Positions 37,409 to 46,075 of a DNA stretch of 64,000 nucleotides are shown here, one piece after another. The notes under the pieces were generated by a model, which saw nothing but the letters and a program-made list of their open reading frames with translations, was not told where the DNA came from and made no database searches. A program made the translations under genes and the position numbers. The stretch's first letter is position 1; every line of letters begins with the position of its first letter. Origin of the DNA: Pseudomonas thivervalensis (lineage in GTDB: Bacteria; Pseudomonadota; Gammaproteobacteria; Pseudomonadales; Pseudomonadaceae); contig NZ_LHVE01000016.1 of NCBI RefSeq assembly GCF_001269655.1, positions 1 to 64,000 of the forward strand. The letters run 5' to 3'.

Positions 37409-40354
37409 ATGAAACCGCACATGCCCAAAGGATTGATTCGCGCTTTCGGCGCCCTGTTGACCGCACTGGCCCTCTACAGTCTGTTGGGTTTCCTGATTCT
37501 GCCAGGCATCGCCTTGCGCATCGCCAACCAGCAGTTGGCCGCCCATGCGACGGTGCCGGCCCAAATCCAGCGCATCGAACTCAATCCCTTCAGCCTTGAA
37601 GTCACCCTCTGGGGCCTGGACATCGGCGAACCGGGCAAGGAGCAGGTCGGCTTCGAACGGCTGTACGCCAATTTGCAACTCGACAGCCTGTGGTCCGGCG
37701 CCCTGCACCTGGTCGACATCGAGCTGGACAAGCCCAAGACCGAGGTCGTGTTCGCCAAGGACGGTCAGCTGAACCTGCTGGGCCTGTTCAAGCTGCCAGC
37801 CAGCGAACCGACGCCCACCGATCCCGAGGCCAAACCGTTCCCCTTGCGGGTCGATCGAATCAAACTGGCCGGCGGTTACGTGCATTTCCAGGACCTGCGC
37901 CCCAGCGAGCCCATCGAATTTCTCTACGACACCCTCGATTTCGAGCTGAAGAACCTCAGCACCCTGCCCGACGACAACGCCGACATGACCCTGGTGGCCG
38001 CCGGCCCCGCAGGCGGACAGATCGACTGGACCGGTAATTTCAGCCTCACACCGATTGCCTCCCAGGGCACGCTCAAGGTCACTGGCGGCCAGATGAAAGC
38101 GTGGTGGCCCTACGTGCGCGACGCGGTGCCGCTGGTGTTGGAAAACGGCGTCCTGGACCTCAGCACCGACTATAAGCTCAACCTGGCCAAGGGCACCGAG
38201 CTGCTGCTCAATAACGTCGCGGTCAGTGTCGCGCCCTTCGCCATCAAGGCGCCCGACGGCCGTCCATTGGTGAAACTCGAACGCCTGGACGTGAGCGAGA
38301 CCACGCTCGACCTGGCCAAGCAACAAGTGGTGGTGGGCAAGATCCGCAGCCAGAAACTGGAAACCTGGGCCGCCCGCGAGGCGGACGGGCAGCTGGATTG
38401 GCAGAAACTCTTCGCCAGCCAGCCAGCCAAACCGCAGGTCAAGGCGGAGCCGGCCTCCGCTCCAGCGGCGGCCGACTCGCCAAAACCTGAACCGGCACCA
38501 CCGAGCAAACCGTGGCAGGTGATCTTGAAGGACGTGCAACTGCGCGACTACCAGGTGCATCTGGCCGACCGCCAGGCGCAGCCCGCCGTGGCACTGGAGG
38601 TCGGCCCGCTGAACCTCGACCTGCAGAACTACGACACCCTCAACGGCTCGCCCTTTACCCTCAAGCTGGACACCGGAGTAGGCAAACAGGGCAAGATCCT
38701 GGCCGACGGCGAGGTCAACCTGAACCCGATCAGCGCCAAACTAAAGGTCAAGACGCAAGACATCGACCTGCGCGTCGCCCAGTCGTACATCAACCCGTTC
38801 ATTCGCCTGGAGCTGCGGTCCGGGATGCTCGGCAGCGACCTCGCGGTCGACCTCAAGAGCACCGAGCCGCTGGCCTTTGCCGTTACCGGCCGCGCCCAGG
38901 TCGATCAGTTGCACACCCTCGACACCCTCAAGACCCGTGACTTCGTCAAATGGCAGAAACTGGTCGTCGAAGGCCTCAACTACCAACACGGCGACAGCCT
39001 GTCCATCGACAAGGTCAACCTGTTCCAGCCTTACGCGCGGTTCATGATCAATGACGACCGCACCACCAACGTTGATGACCTGTTGATCCCGCAACCGGCC
39101 GACAGCGGCGCGAAGAACACCGCGGCAAAACCGGCCTCCCAGGAAAAACCACTGGGTATCCACATCGGCGGCATCGCCATCAACGACGGTTCGGCCAACT
39201 TCGCCGACTTCAGCCTCACACCGAACTTCGCCACGGCCATCCAGCAGCTCAATGGCCAGATCGGCACCATCGACAGCCGCCAGGCCCAACCGGCCAGCGT
39301 GGACGTCAAGGGCAAGGTCGACCGTTACGCGCCGGTCACCATCAAGGGCGCGGTCAACCCCTTCGATCCGATGGCCAGCCTCGACATCGCCACCAGTTTC
39401 AAACGGGTCGAGCTGACGACCTTGACCCCCTACTCCGGCAAGTTCGCCGGCTATCGCATCCGCAAGGGCCGGCTCAATCTCGACCTGCACTACCGCATCG
39501 CCAAGGGCCAGCTCCAGGCGGAGAACAAGGTGGTGGTCGAGCAATTGCAACTGGGGGAAAAAGTCGACAGCCCGGACGCCGTGAGCCTGCCGCTGAAGCT
39601 GGCCATCGCGTTGCTCAAGGACTCCGAGGGCAAGATTTCCATCGAACTGCCGGTCAGCGGCAACCTCAACGACCCACAATTCAGCGTCATGCCGATCGTC
39701 TGGCAGACCCTGCGCAACCTGGTGGTCCGCGCAGCCCAGGCGCCGTTCAAGCTCATCGGTGGGCTGGTGGCTGGCGGCGGTTCGGAAGACCTGGGCAGCG
39801 TCGCATTCGCGCCGGGCTCCAGCGACCTGAACAAGGACAACGAAGGCACGCTGCTCAAACTCTCCGAGGCCCTGGCCAAACGGCCGGAGCTGCGCCTGGA
39901 GATCGAAGGCACCGCCGCCGAAAGCAGCGACGGCCCATTGCTCGCCGCCCAGCGCCTGGAACGCGAATACCAGTACAACTACTACAAAATGCTCCAGCGT
40001 CGGGGTGACAAGGTTCCGGCCCAGGCTTCGCTGATACAGGTGCCCGAGGATGAAAAGGCGCCGCTGCTCGAAGGCATCTACCGCACGCGCCTCAAGACCC
40101 AGCCGCCAGCCGAATGGACGCAATTGGATAAAAAGGCACGCATCGAGAAACTGCGCGAAGGTGTGATCAAATTCTGGAGCGGCAGCGACGTGCTATTGCG
40201 CCAGCTGGGCCAGGAACGGGCCAGCAGCATCAAGGATTTCCTGGTAGACAAAGGCCAGTTGGCCGACGACCGCGTGTATTTCATCGACGCCAGCCTCGGC
40301 CAGGCCGAAAGCGATGGCCGGGTGATTACCCCTATGCATCTGGATGCCGAATAA
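37409..40354 (+). CDS. DUF748 (AsmA-like) envelope protein
   Basis: 981 aa (or 977 from the second ATG at 37421). An N-terminal membrane helix (about 9-30) anchors a very long periplasmic body of DUF748 repeats rich in beta strand (LNPFSLEVTLWGLDIGE; FADFSLTPNFATAIQQLNG), typical of AsmA/TamB-like proteins that bridge the envelope. A Pro/Ala/Lys linker lies near 340-370. The last 180 residues include VAFAPGSSDLN and EIEGTAAESSDG, resembling an OmpA-like peptidoglycan-binding fold. A role in lipid traffic or envelope stability is only inference. Confidence 0.85.
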   Translation: MKPHMPKGLIRAFGALLTALALYSLLGFLILPGIALRIANQQLAAHATVPAQIQRIELNPFSLEVTLWGLDIGEPGKEQVGFERLYANLQLDSLWSGALHLVDIELDKPKTEVVFAKDGQLNLLGLFKLPASEPTPTDPEAKPFPLRVDRIKLAGGYVHFQDLRPSEPIEFLYDTLDFELKNLSTLPDDNADMTLVAAGPAGGQIDWTGNFSLTPIASQGTLKVTGGQMKAWWPYVRDAVPLVLENGVLDLSTDYKLNLAKGTELLLNNVAVSVAPFAIKAPDGRPLVKLERLDVSETTLDLAKQQVVVGKIRSQKLETWAAREADGQLDWQKLFASQPAKPQVKAEPASAPAAADSPKPEPAPPSKPWQVILKDVQLRDYQVHLADRQAQPAVALEVGPLNLDLQNYDTLNGSPFTLKLDTGVGKQGKILADGEVNLNPISAKLKVKTQDIDLRVAQSYINPFIRLELRSGMLGSDLAVDLKSTEPLAFAVTGRAQVDQLHTLDTLKTRDFVKWQKLVVEGLNYQHGDSLSIDKVNLFQPYARFMINDDRTTNVDDLLIPQPADSGAKNTAAKPASQEKPLGIHIGGIAINDGSANFADFSLTPNFATAIQQLNGQIGTIDSRQAQPASVDVKGKVDRYAPVTIKGAVNPFDPMASLDIATSFKRVELTTLTPYSGKFAGYRIRKGRLNLDLHYRIAKGQLQAENKVVVEQLQLGEKVDSPDAVSLPLKLAIALLKDSEGKISIELPVSGNLNDPQFSVMPIVWQTLRNLVVRAAQAPFKLIGGLVAGGGSEDLGSVAFAPGSSDLNKDNEGTLLKLSEALAKRPELRLEIEGTAAESSDGPLLAAQRLEREYQYNYYKMLQRRGDKVPAQASLIQVPEDEKAPLLEGIYRTRLKTQPPAEWTQLDKKARIEKLREGVIKFWSGSDVLLRQLGQERASSIKDFLVDKGQLADDRVYFIDASLGQAESDGRVITPMHLDAE

Positions 40355-40355
40355 G

Positions 40356-40652
40356 ATGAAACCCTGGTATGGGCTCAGCCTGGGTCTGTTGCTCGCCGCT
40401 GGCCAGGCATCGGCTGCCAATACGCTGCGCTGCGGCAGCCAGTTGATCAGCGTCGGCGACCGTTCGAGCGAAGTGCTGCAAAAGTGCGGAGAGCCTGCGG
40501 CGCGGGATGACCTGGGCTACAAGCGCAGTGTCAATCGCCGGGAGGAATACCCGGTGGAAGAATGGACCTACGGGCCCAACAGCGGCATGTATCAGTACCT
40601 GCGTTTCGAGAGGAATCGGCTGGTGGAGATCACCAGCAAGCGGGGGCGGTGA
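40356..40652 (+). CDS. DUF2845 exported protein
   Basis: 98 aa from the ATG 1 nt after the DUF748 stop. Sec signal peptide (1-20, QASA-AN), then a compact domain with LRCGSQLISVGDRSSEVLQKCGEP: two cysteines (about 25 and 43) likely form a disulfide. DUF2845 is common in pseudomonads, with no known role. Cotranslation with the DUF748 gene suggests a shared envelope function. Confidence 0.85.
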   Translation: MKPWYGLSLGLLLAAGQASAANTLRCGSQLISVGDRSSEVLQKCGEPAARDDLGYKRSVNRREEYPVEEWTYGPNSGMYQYLRFERNRLVEITSKRGR

Positions 40653-40697
40653 ACGGCCCTGCTCCATTCAGCTGGAATGGCGTTGACAGTACCGGCG

Positions 40698-40782
40698 CCA
40701 TCGCGAGCAGGCTCGCTCCCACAGTGGATTGGGTTTCGTCAGGCTGAATGCATTTAAATGTGGGAGCGAGCCTGCTCGCGAT
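40698..40782. repeat. REP pair in inverse arrangement
   Basis: GCGAGCAGGCTCGCTCCCAC comes first and GTGGGAGCGAGCCTGCTCGC second, so the copies are tail to tail, opposite to most pairs in this window. Confidence 0.9.
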
Positions 40783-40848
40783 TAAGAACAACTCGGTTTC
40801 CCAGGCGGCCCCACAAACTTCACCCGCACTTTCTCCTCTCGGAATAGA

Positions 40849-40880
40849 ACAGGCCCCCGGCACGAATGTCGGGGGCCTGT
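40849..40880 (-). terminator. Strong hairpin, probable terminator of the BON gene
   Basis: Stem ACAGGCCCCCG...CGGGGGCCTGT, at least 11 bp. On the minus strand it is followed by TTCTATTCC, a weak T-tract. Confidence 0.6.
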
Positions 40881-40986
40881 AATGGCCACATCCTGTGGCC
40901 TTTCGCATGAACTCCAAAGCAACGGCAAGCGTATGACTCAGCTCGCTTACCGTGCCTTCTCCCAGTCCAGGCGAGAAGTCTTGGCC

Positions 40987-41340
40987 TTACTCGGCTTTCA
41001 GGCCGTCAGCCGATACGGCCTTGACGCCTTTGATTTTCTTGGCGATTGCCACGGCGGTATCTTTCTGAGCATCAGTCACGGCAACGGTGGACGACAGCGA
41101 CACGACGCCTTTGTTGGTTTCGACTTTGATGTCGGTGCCTGGAATGCCTTTTTCGGTGACCAGGTCAGCTTTGACCTTGGTGGTGATCCAGGTATCGGAG
41201 GTGGCTTCCTTGGCTTCTGTCACTTCGCCTGCAGCCAGCATCATTGGCGCCTGAGTTGCTTGAGTGGTCTCGGCGAATGCGCTAGCCATGGTCAGGGTCA
41301 GTGCGGTAGCAGCGGCGGCAGTGATAGCGAACTTCTTCAT
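40987..41340 (-). CDS. BON domain periplasmic protein
   Basis: 117 aa from the ATG at 41338-41340, preceded by AGGAG; an upstream in-frame start is not favoured. Signal peptide (1-22, ASAFA-ET), then one BON domain (about 48-112: TWITTKVKADLVTEKGIPG, VETNKGVVSLSSTV, AVAIAKKIKGVKAV). Like one half of OsmY: BON domains bind lipid or protein surfaces and stabilise the envelope under osmotic stress. Monocistronic and convergent with the DUF2845 gene. Confidence 0.88.
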   Translation of the reverse strand: MKKFAITAAAATALTLTMASAFAETTQATQAPMMLAAGEVTEAKEATSDTWITTKVKADLVTEKGIPGTDIKVETNKGVVSLSSTVAVTDAQKDTAVAIAKKIKGVKAVSADGLKAE

Positions 41341-41582
41341 ACGAGTAACTCCTGTTTTTCTCAGAAACTGCCGGAGATGCATCCCGGCAGGGTTATCAGG
41401 AGTAGTGCGAAGGCTGTGCCAGTTTTGAAAAATTTATAAATGACTTATAAATCAGTAGGTTAAGCGAAGCGGCAATTTCCACAATCATGCAAAATGCATG
41501 ACCTGCCGATTTTCGACATGCAAGTTGCGGGTTTCGCTTGCTCGCTAAGCCTCTGAATTCCTGAACATTTCCAATTTCCAAT

Positions 41583-41611
41583 AAAAAAGCCCCGGTGTTT
41601 AAGCGGGGCCG
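41583..41611 (-). terminator. Intrinsic terminator of pilA
   Basis: Minus strand GCCCCG-N9-CGGGGC followed by six T residues, just after the pilA stop. Confidence 0.9.
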
Positions 41612-41627
41612 AGTCAACCGGAATTGG

Positions 41628-42047
41628 TTATGGGTTCGCAGCACCGGTACAGCCAGTCGGCAAGAATTCCTGGGCAGCAGTAGAAGCACAGGTCCAGACA
41701 CCCGCAGCCGAACGAGAGAGCGTAATCGTCCTACCCTGGACGAGCGCAGGCGAATTGAGGAGAGAACAAGCAATCGTGCCCGCACCGGCCGCCGCTGTGC
41801 CTGTAATGGTGATAGTGCAGTTACTGGTAGGTGAGGTGATGCCCATGTTGGCGATCGTCGGGTCCACCCCTCGATTCATGTTGTCCTCGTATGGCACCTT
41901 GAATGCAGTGATTTCCGCCAGGCCGGCCGTCACCTTGGCCCGCGCCTGATACCTGGAATACTGCGGCAACGCGAACGTCGCCAGAATGCCGATGATCGCC
42001 ACGACGATCAGCAGCTCGATCAGCGTAAAGCCCTTCTGCTTATTCAT
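41628..42047 (-). CDS. pilA: Type IV pilin (major subunit)
   Basis: 139 aa from the ATG at 42045-42047 (GGAG six nt upstream); a second in-frame ATG at 42051-42053 is too close to that site. The leader is short and basic (MNKQKG) and cut after Gly6, giving Phe1 and Glu5 of FTLIELLIVVAIIGILATFA, the PilD substrate signature. Four cysteines (NCTIT, IACSL, WTCAS, TGCTG) could give two disulfides, the last closing the D-region loop. It makes the pilus fibre. Divergent from pilB, with a sigma-54 promoter. Confidence 0.95.
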   Translation of the reverse strand: MNKQKGFTLIELLIVVAIIGILATFALPQYSRYQARAKVTAGLAEITAFKVPYEDNMNRGVDPTIANMGITSPTSNCTITITGTAAAGAGTIACSLLNSPALVQGRTITLSRSAAGVWTCASTAAQEFLPTGCTGAANP

Positions 42048-42094
42048 AGACATCTCCCATGCATGAGCCGAAATCTCATGTCCTGAAACGGCCA

Positions 42095-42112
42095 TTGCAG
42101 GGCACATGCCAA
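42095..42112 (-). promoter_or_regulatory. Sigma-54 promoter of pilA
   Basis: Minus strand TTGGCATG-TGCC-CTGCAA: GG (42109-42110) and GC (42097-42098) are 10 nt apart, a near-consensus -24/-12 element. Predicted start near 42085. PilSR, encoded at 61-64 kb, is the expected activator. A 7-bp hairpin AAGCCCC/GGGGCTT (42118-42140) lies just upstream. Confidence 0.85.
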
Positions 42113-42200
42113 CCCTGAAGCCCCATCATCAAAGGGGCTTGGACCCGCACAACGGCGACGTCCTACCTCAACAACCGCACTATCTGACGTTTTTTGTCAC

Positions 42201-42243
42201 CCAAACCCGCTGGTTTGGCGTCGATGCTTGACTAGGCTATAAG
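42201..42243 (+). promoter_or_regulatory. Sigma-70 promoter of pilBCD with an overlapping palindrome
   Basis: -35 TTGGCG (42215-42220), 17-nt spacer, -10 TATAAG (42238-42243). A perfect 7-bp inverted repeat CCAAACC-CGCT-GGTTTGG (42201-42218) overlaps the -35, suggesting a possible operator. Confidence 0.6.
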
Positions 42244-42271
42244 TCATGAACTGTCCGCGTCCGGTATCCCC

Positions 42272-43972
42272 ATGAATGACATCGCCCTCAGCGGCCTGAC
42301 CAAGCAATTGGTGCTGGCCGAACTGCTCACCGAGCAAAGTGCGCAACAGGCGTATCAACAGGCCCAGCGCAGTCGCATCCCGCTGGTCAGCTACCTGGTA
42401 CAGAACCGGCTGGTGCAAAGCCGTCAGATCGCGGAAATCGCCTCGGAGCATTTCGGCGTGGCCCTGCTGGACCTCAACAGCCTGGACAAGGAAGCCCAGC
42501 CCACCGGCCTGGTCAGTGAAAAACTGGTGCGCCAGCACCACGCCCTGCCGCTGTGGCGACGCGGCAACAAGCTGTACGTGGGCATCTCCGACCCGACCAA
42601 TCACCAGGCCATCAATGACATCCAGTTCAGCACCGGCCTGACCACCGAAGCCATCCTGGTGGAGGACGACAAGCTCAGCGATGCCATCGAAAAGTTCTTC
42701 GAATCCAGTAGCACAGGCCTGGAAGGCATGGGCGATGTCGACCTCGACGGCCTGGATATCGAATCGATCGACGACACCAGGCAGGACTCCATCGGCGGCC
42801 AGGACACCGACGATGCGCCCGTGGTGCGTTTCGTCAACAAGATGCTGCTGGACGCGATCAAGGGCGGTTCTTCCGACCTGCACTTCGAGCCCTACGAAAA
42901 GACTTATCGGGTGCGGGTGCGCACCGACGGCATGCTGCGAGAAGTGGCCAGGCCGCCGATCCAGCTGGCGACCCGCATCGCCGCCCGCCTGAAGGTCATG
43001 GCCAGCCTCGATATTTCCGAACGGCGCAAGCCCCAGGACGGCCGGCTGAAAATGCGCCTGTCGAAAACCAAGTCCATCGACTTCCGGGTCAACACCCTGC
43101 CGACGCTTTGGGGCGAAAAGGTAGTGATCCGGATCCTCGACCCGTCCAGCGCGCAAATGGGCATCGATGCCCTGGGCTACGAGCCGGACCAGAAAGACCT
43201 GTACATGGCCGCCCTCAAGCAACCGCAAGGGCTGATCCTGGTCACCGGCCCGACCGGCTCGGGCAAGACCGTGTCGCTGTACACAGGGCTGAATATCCTC
43301 AACACCGTGGACATCAACATTTCCACCGCCGAAGATCCGGTGGAGATCAACATGGAAGGCATCAACCAGGTCAACGTGAATCCGCGCCAAGGGCTGGACT
43401 TCGCCCAGGCCCTGCGCTCGTTCCTGCGCCAGGACCCGGACGTGATCATGGTCGGCGAGATCCGCGACCTGGAAACCGCCGAGATCGCCATCAAGGCCGC
43501 CCAGACCGGGCACCTGGTGCTTTCCACCCTGCACACCAACAGCGCCGCCGAAACCCTGATCCGCTTGCAGAACATGGGTATCCCGGGGTTCAACATCGCC
43601 ACCGCCGTGCACCTGATCATCGCCCAGCGGCTGGCGCGCAAGCTGTGCAACCATTGCAAGAAGGCCATCGAGATTCCCGAGGAAACCTTGCTCAAGGAAG
43701 GTTTCCCCCGGGAACGCATCGGCTCATTCACGATCTATGAGCCGGTCGGTTGCGAACAGTGCAACCACGGTTACAAAGGGCGCGTGGGGGTTTACGAAGT
43801 GGTCAAGAACACGCCAGAGCTGCAACGGTTGATCATGGCCGAGGGCAACTCACTGGAAATCGATCTGCAGATGCGCAAGGACGGCTTCAATGACCTGCGC
43901 GCATCGGGGCTGCTCAAAGTGATGCAGGGCGTTACCAGCCTCGAAGAAATCAACCGGGTCACCAAGGATTGA
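42272..43972 (+). CDS. pilB: Type IV pilus extension ATPase
   Basis: 566 aa, full length. N-terminal MshEN domain (1-150), then the GspE/PilB ATPase core: Walker A GPTGSGKTVSLY (about 327-338), Asp box EDPVE (near 356), Walker B SFLRQDPDVIMVGEIRD (about 387-403), His box TGHLVLSTLHTN (about 412-423). A C4 zinc module CNHC...CEQCNHGYKGR is near 456-500. It drives pilus growth at the inner membrane. First gene of pilBCD-coaE-yacG. Confidence 0.97.
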   Translation: MNDIALSGLTKQLVLAELLTEQSAQQAYQQAQRSRIPLVSYLVQNRLVQSRQIAEIASEHFGVALLDLNSLDKEAQPTGLVSEKLVRQHHALPLWRRGNKLYVGISDPTNHQAINDIQFSTGLTTEAILVEDDKLSDAIEKFFESSSTGLEGMGDVDLDGLDIESIDDTRQDSIGGQDTDDAPVVRFVNKMLLDAIKGGSSDLHFEPYEKTYRVRVRTDGMLREVARPPIQLATRIAARLKVMASLDISERRKPQDGRLKMRLSKTKSIDFRVNTLPTLWGEKVVIRILDPSSAQMGIDALGYEPDQKDLYMAALKQPQGLILVTGPTGSGKTVSLYTGLNILNTVDINISTAEDPVEINMEGINQVNVNPRQGLDFAQALRSFLRQDPDVIMVGEIRDLETAEIAIKAAQTGHLVLSTLHTNSAAETLIRLQNMGIPGFNIATAVHLIIAQRLARKLCNHCKKAIEIPEETLLKEGFPRERIGSFTIYEPVGCEQCNHGYKGRVGVYEVVKNTPELQRLIMAEGNSLEIDLQMRKDGFNDLRASGLLKVMQGVTSLEEINRVTKD

Positions 43973-43974
43973 GC

Positions 43975-45192
43975 ATGGCGGTCAAGGCAGTAAAAACCGA
44001 CGTCTATACGTGGGAAGGCAAAGACCGCAAAGGCGCGAAAATGACCGGCGAGTTGACAGGCCAGAGCCCGGCCCTGGTCAAGGCACAGTTGCGCAAGCAA
44101 GGCATCAACCCGGAGAAGGTACGCAAGAAATCCACCTCGATATTCAGCAAGGGCAAGCGCATCAAGCCGCTGGATATCGCCCTCTTCACTCGCCAGATGG
44201 CGACGATGCTCAAGGCTGGCGTGCCGCTGTTGCAGGCGTTCGACATCATCGGCGAAGGCTTCGACAACCCCAACATGCGCAAGCTGGTGGATCAGGTGAA
44301 GCAGGAAGTCGCCGCCGGCAACAGCTTCGCCGCCTCGCTGCGCAAATGCCCGCAATATTTCGACGAGCTGTACTGCAACCTGGTGGACGCCGGCGAACAG
44401 GCCGGTGCCCTGGATACGCTGTTGGACCGGGTCGCGACCTACAAGGAAAAGAGCGAAGCCCTCAAGGCCAAGATCAAGAAAGCCATGACCTACCCGACGG
44501 CGGTGATACTCGTCGCAGCGGTGGTCACCGGCATCCTGTTGGTCAAGGTGGTGCCGCAGTTCGAATCGGTCTTCTCCGGGTTCGGGGCACAGCTGCCGGC
44601 CTTCACGGTGATGGTCATCGGCCTGTCGGAGTTCATGCAGCAATCGTGGTGGTTGCTGCTGGGCGGTTTGGCGGGAGCGTTTTTCGGGGTGAAATATGCC
44701 CTCAAGCGGTCCCAGGCGTTTCGTGACTGGCGAGACAAGTGGCTGCTCAAGCTCCCCTTGATCGGCACCTTGATGTACAAGTCCGCCGTGGCTCGCTTTG
44801 CCCGAACGCTCTCGACCACCTTCGCCGCCGGCGTGCCGCTGGTCGAAGCCCTCGACTCGGTGTCGGGCGCCACCGGCAACGTGGTGTTCAAGCGCGCCGT
44901 GCAGCGCATCCGCCAGGACGTCTCCACCGGCATGCAGTTGAATTTTTCCATGCGCGCGTCAGGGATCTTTCCGAACCTGGCCATCCAGATGACCGCCATC
45001 GGCGAGGAATCCGGCGCGCTGGACGACATGCTCGACAAGGTCGCGAGCTTTTATGAGGCCGAAGTGGACAATCTGGTGGACAACCTCACCAGCCTGATGG
45101 AACCCTTCATCATGGTGATCCTGGGGATCGTCGTCGGTGGCCTGGTGGTTGCCATGTACCTGCCCATCTTTCAACTCGGCTCTGCGATCTGA
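43975..45192 (+). CDS. pilC: Type IV pilus inner-membrane platform protein
   Basis: 405 aa from the ATG 2 nt after the pilB stop. GspF family: two homologous cytoplasmic domains, each followed by membrane helix pairs (about 173-192, 222-240, 377-397). Conserved FTRQMATMLKAGVPLLQAF (about 70-88) and ARTLSTTFAAGVPLVEAL (about 274-291). It links PilB motion to pilin insertion. Confidence 0.97.
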   Translation: MAVKAVKTDVYTWEGKDRKGAKMTGELTGQSPALVKAQLRKQGINPEKVRKKSTSIFSKGKRIKPLDIALFTRQMATMLKAGVPLLQAFDIIGEGFDNPNMRKLVDQVKQEVAAGNSFAASLRKCPQYFDELYCNLVDAGEQAGALDTLLDRVATYKEKSEALKAKIKKAMTYPTAVILVAAVVTGILLVKVVPQFESVFSGFGAQLPAFTVMVIGLSEFMQQSWWLLLGGLAGAFFGVKYALKRSQAFRDWRDKWLLKLPLIGTLMYKSAVARFARTLSTTFAAGVPLVEALDSVSGATGNVVFKRAVQRIRQDVSTGMQLNFSMRASGIFPNLAIQMTAIGEESGALDDMLDKVASFYEAEVDNLVDNLTSLMEPFIMVILGIVVGGLVVAMYLPIFQLGSAI

Positions 45193-45193
45193 C

Positions 45194-46063
45194 ATGCCCC
45201 TGAGCGAATTTTTCGTGCTGTATCCCCTGGCTTTCGTGCTCGTTGCGGCATTGCTCGGCCTGATCATCGGCAGCTTCCTCAACGTGCTGGTGTGGCGCCT
45301 GCCGAAGATGCTCGACCGCGAATGGCGCCTGCAAGCCCACGACCTGCTGGGCCTGCCAGCCGAAACCCCGGGCCCGGTCTACAACCTGATGCTGCCCCAC
45401 TCCCAGTGCCCGCACTGCGACCATCGCATCCGCGCCTGGGAAAACATCCCGGTGTTCAGCTACGTGATGTTGCGTGGCCGCTGTTCGAGCTGCGCCGCGC
45501 CCATCGGCAGGCGTTACCCACTGACCGAATTGACCTGCGGCGCGTTGTCGGGGTTCGTCGCCTGGCATTTCGGCTTCGGCTGGCAAGCCGGCATGGTGAT
45601 GGTGTTGACCTGGGGTCTGCTGGGCATGAGCCTGATCGACGCCGAGCATCAATTGCTGCCCGACACCTTGGTGTTACCGTTGTTGTGGCTGGGCTTGATC
45701 ATCAACAGCTTCGGGCTGTTCGTCTCCCTGGACCAGGCGATGTGGGGCGCGGTGGCCGGTTACCTGGCGCTGTGGTCGGTGTTCTGGGTGTTCAAGCTGA
45801 TCACTGGCAAGGAAGGCATGGGCTATGGGGACTTCAAGCTGCTGGCGATGCTCGGCGCCTGGGGTGGCTGGCAGGTCCTGCCGCTGACGCTGCTGTTGTC
45901 GTCGCTGGTGGGCGCCATTATCGGGGTCATTGTGTTGCGCCTGCGAGACGCTCCAGGGTCAACGCAAATCCCCTTTGGACCTTATCTGGCCATTGCCGGC
46001 TGGATTGCCTTGCTCTGGGGTGGTCAAATAACCGACTTCTATTGGCAGTCTGTCGGTTTCTAA
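45194..46063 (+). CDS. pilD: Prepilin peptidase / N-methyltransferase
   Basis: 289 aa from the ATG 1 nt after the pilC stop. Polytopic aspartyl protease (A24) that cuts prepilin leaders and methylates the new N-terminus. The zinc cysteines CPHC (about 73-76) and CSSC (about 98-101) of the N-terminal methylase loop are present, as are catalytic Asp residues in GMSLIDAEHQ (about 149) and GYGDFKLLAMLGAW (near 213). It also serves type II secretion where present. Confidence 0.97.
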   Translation: MPLSEFFVLYPLAFVLVAALLGLIIGSFLNVLVWRLPKMLDREWRLQAHDLLGLPAETPGPVYNLMLPHSQCPHCDHRIRAWENIPVFSYVMLRGRCSSCAAPIGRRYPLTELTCGALSGFVAWHFGFGWQAGMVMVLTWGLLGMSLIDAEHQLLPDTLVLPLLWLGLIINSFGLFVSLDQAMWGAVAGYLALWSVFWVFKLITGKEGMGYGDFKLLAMLGAWGGWQVLPLTLLLSSLVGAIIGVIVLRLRDAPGSTQIPFGPYLAIAGWIALLWGGQITDFYWQSVGF

Positions 46064-46075
46064 TGTCGATCTTTT

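Larger units (their letters stand above)
40653..40986. other. Convergent spacer with REP pair and hairpins
   Basis: 334 nt between two convergent genes: a tail-to-tail REP pair (40698-40782), a 14-bp hairpin (40849-40880), and a smaller hairpin GGCCACA-TCC-TGTGGCC followed by TTT (about 40885-40904). No gene seen. Confidence 0.7.
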
